Shown: positions 61,061-64,000 of the stretch, piece after piece | How positions within the stretch are numbered: the stretch's first letter is position 1 | Layout of the letters: every line of letters begins with the position of its first letter | Assembly (NCBI GenBank): GCA_021018815.1 | Contig: JAITYX010000003.1 | Location: 10,010,501-10,074,500 of the forward strand | Length of the DNA stretch: 64,000 nt | Direction of reading: 5' to 3' | Source of the DNA: Talinum fruticosum | Lineage: Eukaryota; Streptophyta; Magnoliopsida; Caryophyllales; Talinaceae | Translations under genes and position numbers: made by a program | The notes under the pieces: model-generated | Database searches by the model: none | Told to the model about the DNA's origin: nothing | The model's input: only the letters and a program-made list of their open reading frames with translations

Positions 61061-61640
61061 CCAGATTCATTAGAGTAGTACACTATCCTCGGTGGTAGCA
61101 AACGTCGTACCAGTCCTAAAGAAAGACAGGAGGGTTTGGATGCGTGTTAACTTCAAGCAATCCGAATAAGGCCAGTCCCAAGGATGACTTCCCTATACCC
61201 CACATAGATGTTTTGGCGGACAACACAAGTAGCTATGCCCTACTGTCCTTTATAGATGGCTATGTTGGCTACAACCAAGTTAATATGGTAGAGAATGATA
61301 TGGAGAATCACACAATGGGGATATATTACTACGCAATGATGCCATTCATATTGAAGAATGTTGGGGCCACATATCAAAGGACAGCCATGACCTTATTTTA
61401 TGATATAATCCATAAGGAAGTGGAGGTCTAAGTAGATGATATGATCATCAAGTCCAAAGATAGGGTTAGGCACTTACCTATCTTTAATAAATTCTTTGAA
61501 CGACTATGGAAGTATAACATGCACCTTAGCCCTCACAAATGTGCCTTTTGAGTGATCTCGGGCAAGCTATTAGGCTATGTGGTTAGTCTTAGTGGATTCA
61601 AAATTGGTACCGCCACCGAAGACCGAGAAGGAAGTATGAG
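61061..61640 (+). pseudogene. Reverse transcriptase of the Tat/Ogre-like element
   Basis: Blocks in order: NVVPVLKKD, WMRVNF, NKASPKDDFPIPHIDVLADN (61150-61210), ALLSFIDGYVGYNQVNM, AMMPFILKNVGATYQRTAM, then at about 61430 the catalytic block, where Tyr of YVDD is a TAA stop (reads EV*VDDMIIKS). Also visible: HLSPHKCAF and GKLLGYVVS. 61144-61431 is the longest open part. RVT_1-type RT of a gypsy element; dead by stops. Confidence 0.85.
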
Positions 61641-62680
61641 GTTTCCTAGGATGCCTACAATACATTAGTCATTTCATATTGAAACTAACTATGTTGTGCA
61701 AACCTATCTTCAAAAAGCTCAAGAAGGGAGTCAAGCCTGTCCAAGATGATGAGTGCCAAGTAGCTTTTGAAAAGGTTAAAATGTACTTGGTCAATCCACC
61801 CGTTTTAATTATGCCGTAACCTAAAAAGCTGTTCCTTTTATATCTCTCCACCACAAAGGCTGCAATGGTAGCCATGCTAACTCAATGGGATGAAAAAGAA
61901 GAATATGTTGTGTACTACATAAGCAAGAAATTATTAGAGTATGGAACTCGTCATACTCCCTTAGAGAAAACATCCTTGGCTTTAGTTTGGGCCACCAAGA
62001 AGCTCGAGACACTACACGCTAACACATCCAAGTAAAAGTAGTCGTGCCAATGGACCTTGTCAAGTATATTTAGGAACAACCATATGTTAACAATAAAATA
62101 GCTCGATGGATGATCATCATACCAGAATTTGAACTCAAGTCTATCCCATAAAAGGCAATAAAGGGAGATTCGTGTCGAATTCTTGGCTCATCTCCCAACC
62201 ATCGAAGCCCAACCGAAAGCAGTTTGACTTTCTAGACGAGGAGATTCTACAAATAGAGATTGATATGCAGATAATATACTTCGATGACGCTTTTAATTAG
62301 AAGGGCTTTGGGGTAAGAATTCTTTTAGTTTTGCTAGAAGGAGCACATACTCCTATCTTTGTTAAGTCTGAATTTCGAGGTCACCAACAATGTTGCAGAG
62401 TAGAAAGCATGCATCATAGGTCTACAAGCTACAATAGAAATAGGAGCCGAAACATCGGAGTATACGACAGCTTGAGTCCGATCATTACTCAAATCTCGCA
62501 AACATGGAAGGCACGAAACAAGGCCTTAGCATCCTACCAAGCAGATCTAACGGAGTTATGACAGGACTTTGACAACATTTCATATACATACTTTCCTAGA
62601 GATGATTATCAGCTTGCGGATGCCTTAACCAAATTGGCATCTATGATCAACATTCCTACCGACATTCATGCAAAGGTTAT
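61641..62680 (+). pseudogene. RNase H and second (archaeal-type) RNase H of the Tat/Ogre-like element
   Basis: RNase H blocks: KLLFLYLSTT-like, EEYVVYYISKKLLEYGTRHT (61895-61960), LEKTSLALVWATKKLE, IARWMIIIPEFELKSIP (62097-62150). After a linker a second RNase H begins at about 62278 (IYFDDAF, then GVRILLV, VTNNVAE, ACIIGLQATIEIGAE, SPIITQIS) and ends with YQADLTEL and YQLADALTKLAS-like. Two RNase H domains in tandem are a mark of Tat/Ogre elements. Frames are heavily broken. Confidence 0.75.
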
Positions 62681-63218
62681 TAGTATAGAATGGAGGAGTC
62701 TACTCGCACACGTTTACACACCGAAAGTGTTCGAGTATCAACCAAACTAGTTCGTAGTATGATATTTACCAATATCCGGATAACCAAGTATACCCACCGG
62801 GCTCTACTCCTAGAGCCCAGATGAGCAACTCGCATGTTAGTTGCCCTATATTTTCTAAATCGGGGACAACTATACTAGAAAATCGACATGGGAGTTAGCT
62901 TACTTGGCGTCAACCAACGTGAAGTACAAAGTATAATATCTGAATTTCATGGTGGACAATGTGGACCTCAAATGAATGGAAAAATGTTAGTTCCGAAAAT
63001 TCAAAGATTATACTGTTTATGGTGAACTACAACAGCAGATTGCCATGAGTTTGTCAAAAGATGTCGCAAGTGTCGGATACATGTGAATCTACAGACATCA
63101 ACCGCCGTCTTTTCTAGCTACACTTGCATCACTCTGGCCATTCTCAACTTAGGGAATAGACATCATCGGTAAGGTGACTCCTAAAGGAATGGGAGGTCAC
63201 AAATTTGTTCTAGTAGCA
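62681..63218 (+). pseudogene. Integrase start of the Tat/Ogre-like element
   Basis: A zinc-binding remnant, CHEFVKRCRKCRIH, lies at about 63040-63085. The core begins WPFSTWGIDIIGKVTPKGMGG (63137-63200, in part), then VLVA, and is cut at 63218 by a SIRE-like LTR. The rest of the integrase and the 3' LTR lie outside the window. Confidence 0.75.
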
Positions 63219-64000
63219 TGAAGACTCAGCTATGAACTTATCTCTCGTTTATGATTTTGAATTCAAGTCATTTATCTAAAACCTAGACATTTATATCTTA
63301 TCTCGGACACATACTTTAAGCTTCTAACTAAACATCTTTCTTAGTCTTAGAAATCCATTAATGCTTGTGTCCGATCCACTCGAAAACATTTAATGAGAAT
63401 TGAATGAGCACTTGGTTTGGGGTGTCCGACCTGCTACTGACGGACTCGACAGAAAATTTACCTAAATAATCTCAATTGAATGAGCACTTTTTAACCGGCT
63501 TGTTTCATATTTGAAAACAGAATTACTTGTGTCAATTCTAATTTAGCCATATTTATTTAGTTAAAATTAATTTAATTGACAAACATTGAAATATGTCTAT
63601 ATAATTATTCAACTCATTCTTTCGAGTATAGACATAAATGAAATTGAAATATATGGAATATTGGATTTGCAAAATTTCATTTTATTAGATTAAGAATTTT
63701 CAGTTGTTATTTAATTTATTTCTATTAGGATTAGTGTTTCGTCACGTCTAAGAAATTAGAGTTTGAGGTCTGGCATTATTAGCTAGGGTAGTATCATGCA
63801 TCGAGAGAAACCATTCCCTCGAGCTCTTGTAAAAAATTTACATTTTTGCCCAATGAGTTTTTTCGCATAAATTTTTGGAACATAGAAAATTAGAAATAAT
63901 TTGAAAGTCTATCAACATTTGAACACATAGATTTGTAGGTAAATAAATGTCTAAAATGTCCTTTGTATTTTAACTTTTTCATAATAATAATAATAAGGAT
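63219..64000 (+). mobile_element. SIRE-like LTR, partial, runs off the window
   Basis: Starts TGAAGACTCAGC inside the Tat integrase; the flank tagca (63214-63218) would be the left half of the target duplication. The first 100 bases align with the SIRE LTR at 5879 (e.g. TTATGATTTTGAATTCAAGTC against TTATAGAGTTTTGATTCCAAGTC), the rest less well, so it is a diverged subfamily. Full element or solo LTR cannot be told here. Ends in a short (ATA)n run. Confidence 0.7.

Overview
The window is repeat-rich intergenic DNA from a flowering plant. No host gene, rRNA or tRNA was recognised. Almost every base can be placed in an LTR retrotransposon, a solo LTR or a Helitron. The mix of SIRE-type Ty1/copia, Tat/Ogre-type and Athila-type Ty3/gypsy, long chromovirus-like LTRs and a Helitron is typical of a large plant genome. 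Lineage names rest on motifs remembered from these families, not on a database search.

Layout. 1-5851: minus-strand SIRE-like copia element cut by the window edge (RNase H/RT, integrase, protease, gag, PBS, 5' LTR). 5879-~14765: plus-strand SIRE-like element placed head-to-head with the first (5' LTR, PBS, gag, protease, integrase, RT, RNase H, an internal TATA box, then an env-like/'plant transposon' third ORF); its 3' LTR is missing. ~14765-17073: 5' part of a minus-strand Tat/Ogre-like element. 17074-63218: a plus-strand Tat/Ogre-like element split by large insertions: LTR end, PBS, UTR with tandem repeats, gag to 20027, gag end and protease 55293-56949, pol 60432-63218.

Nesting. An Athila-like deletion derivative (20028-55287, minus) lies in the Tat gag with a perfect 5-bp target duplication (atgag). 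Its 3' LTR holds a minus-strand non-autonomous Helitron (20253-48047, inserted between A and T, CTAG end with hairpin). The Helitron holds a 24,020-bp array (20537-44556) of a gag-only retrotransposon: six 2.9-kb LTRs alternating with five 1.31-kb internal regions, period about 4.22 kb, with one target duplication (taatc) around the whole array. The Athila interior also holds a solo SIRE LTR (50590-52161, duplication tggcc) and a stand-alone ATHILA ORF-1-like gene. The Tat element further holds a solo chromovirus-like LTR (56950-60426) and is broken at 63219 by a SIRE-like LTR that leaves the window.

Function. All coding regions carry frameshifts or stops, so the window is largely a graveyard. 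The youngest event appears to be the gag-only array, whose units are nearly identical and whose gag is frameshifted in the same places in every unit, so it would have depended on a related autonomous element. Much of the variation between units is single-base change at C/G-rich sites that could be sequencing error, so frame breaks there need care.
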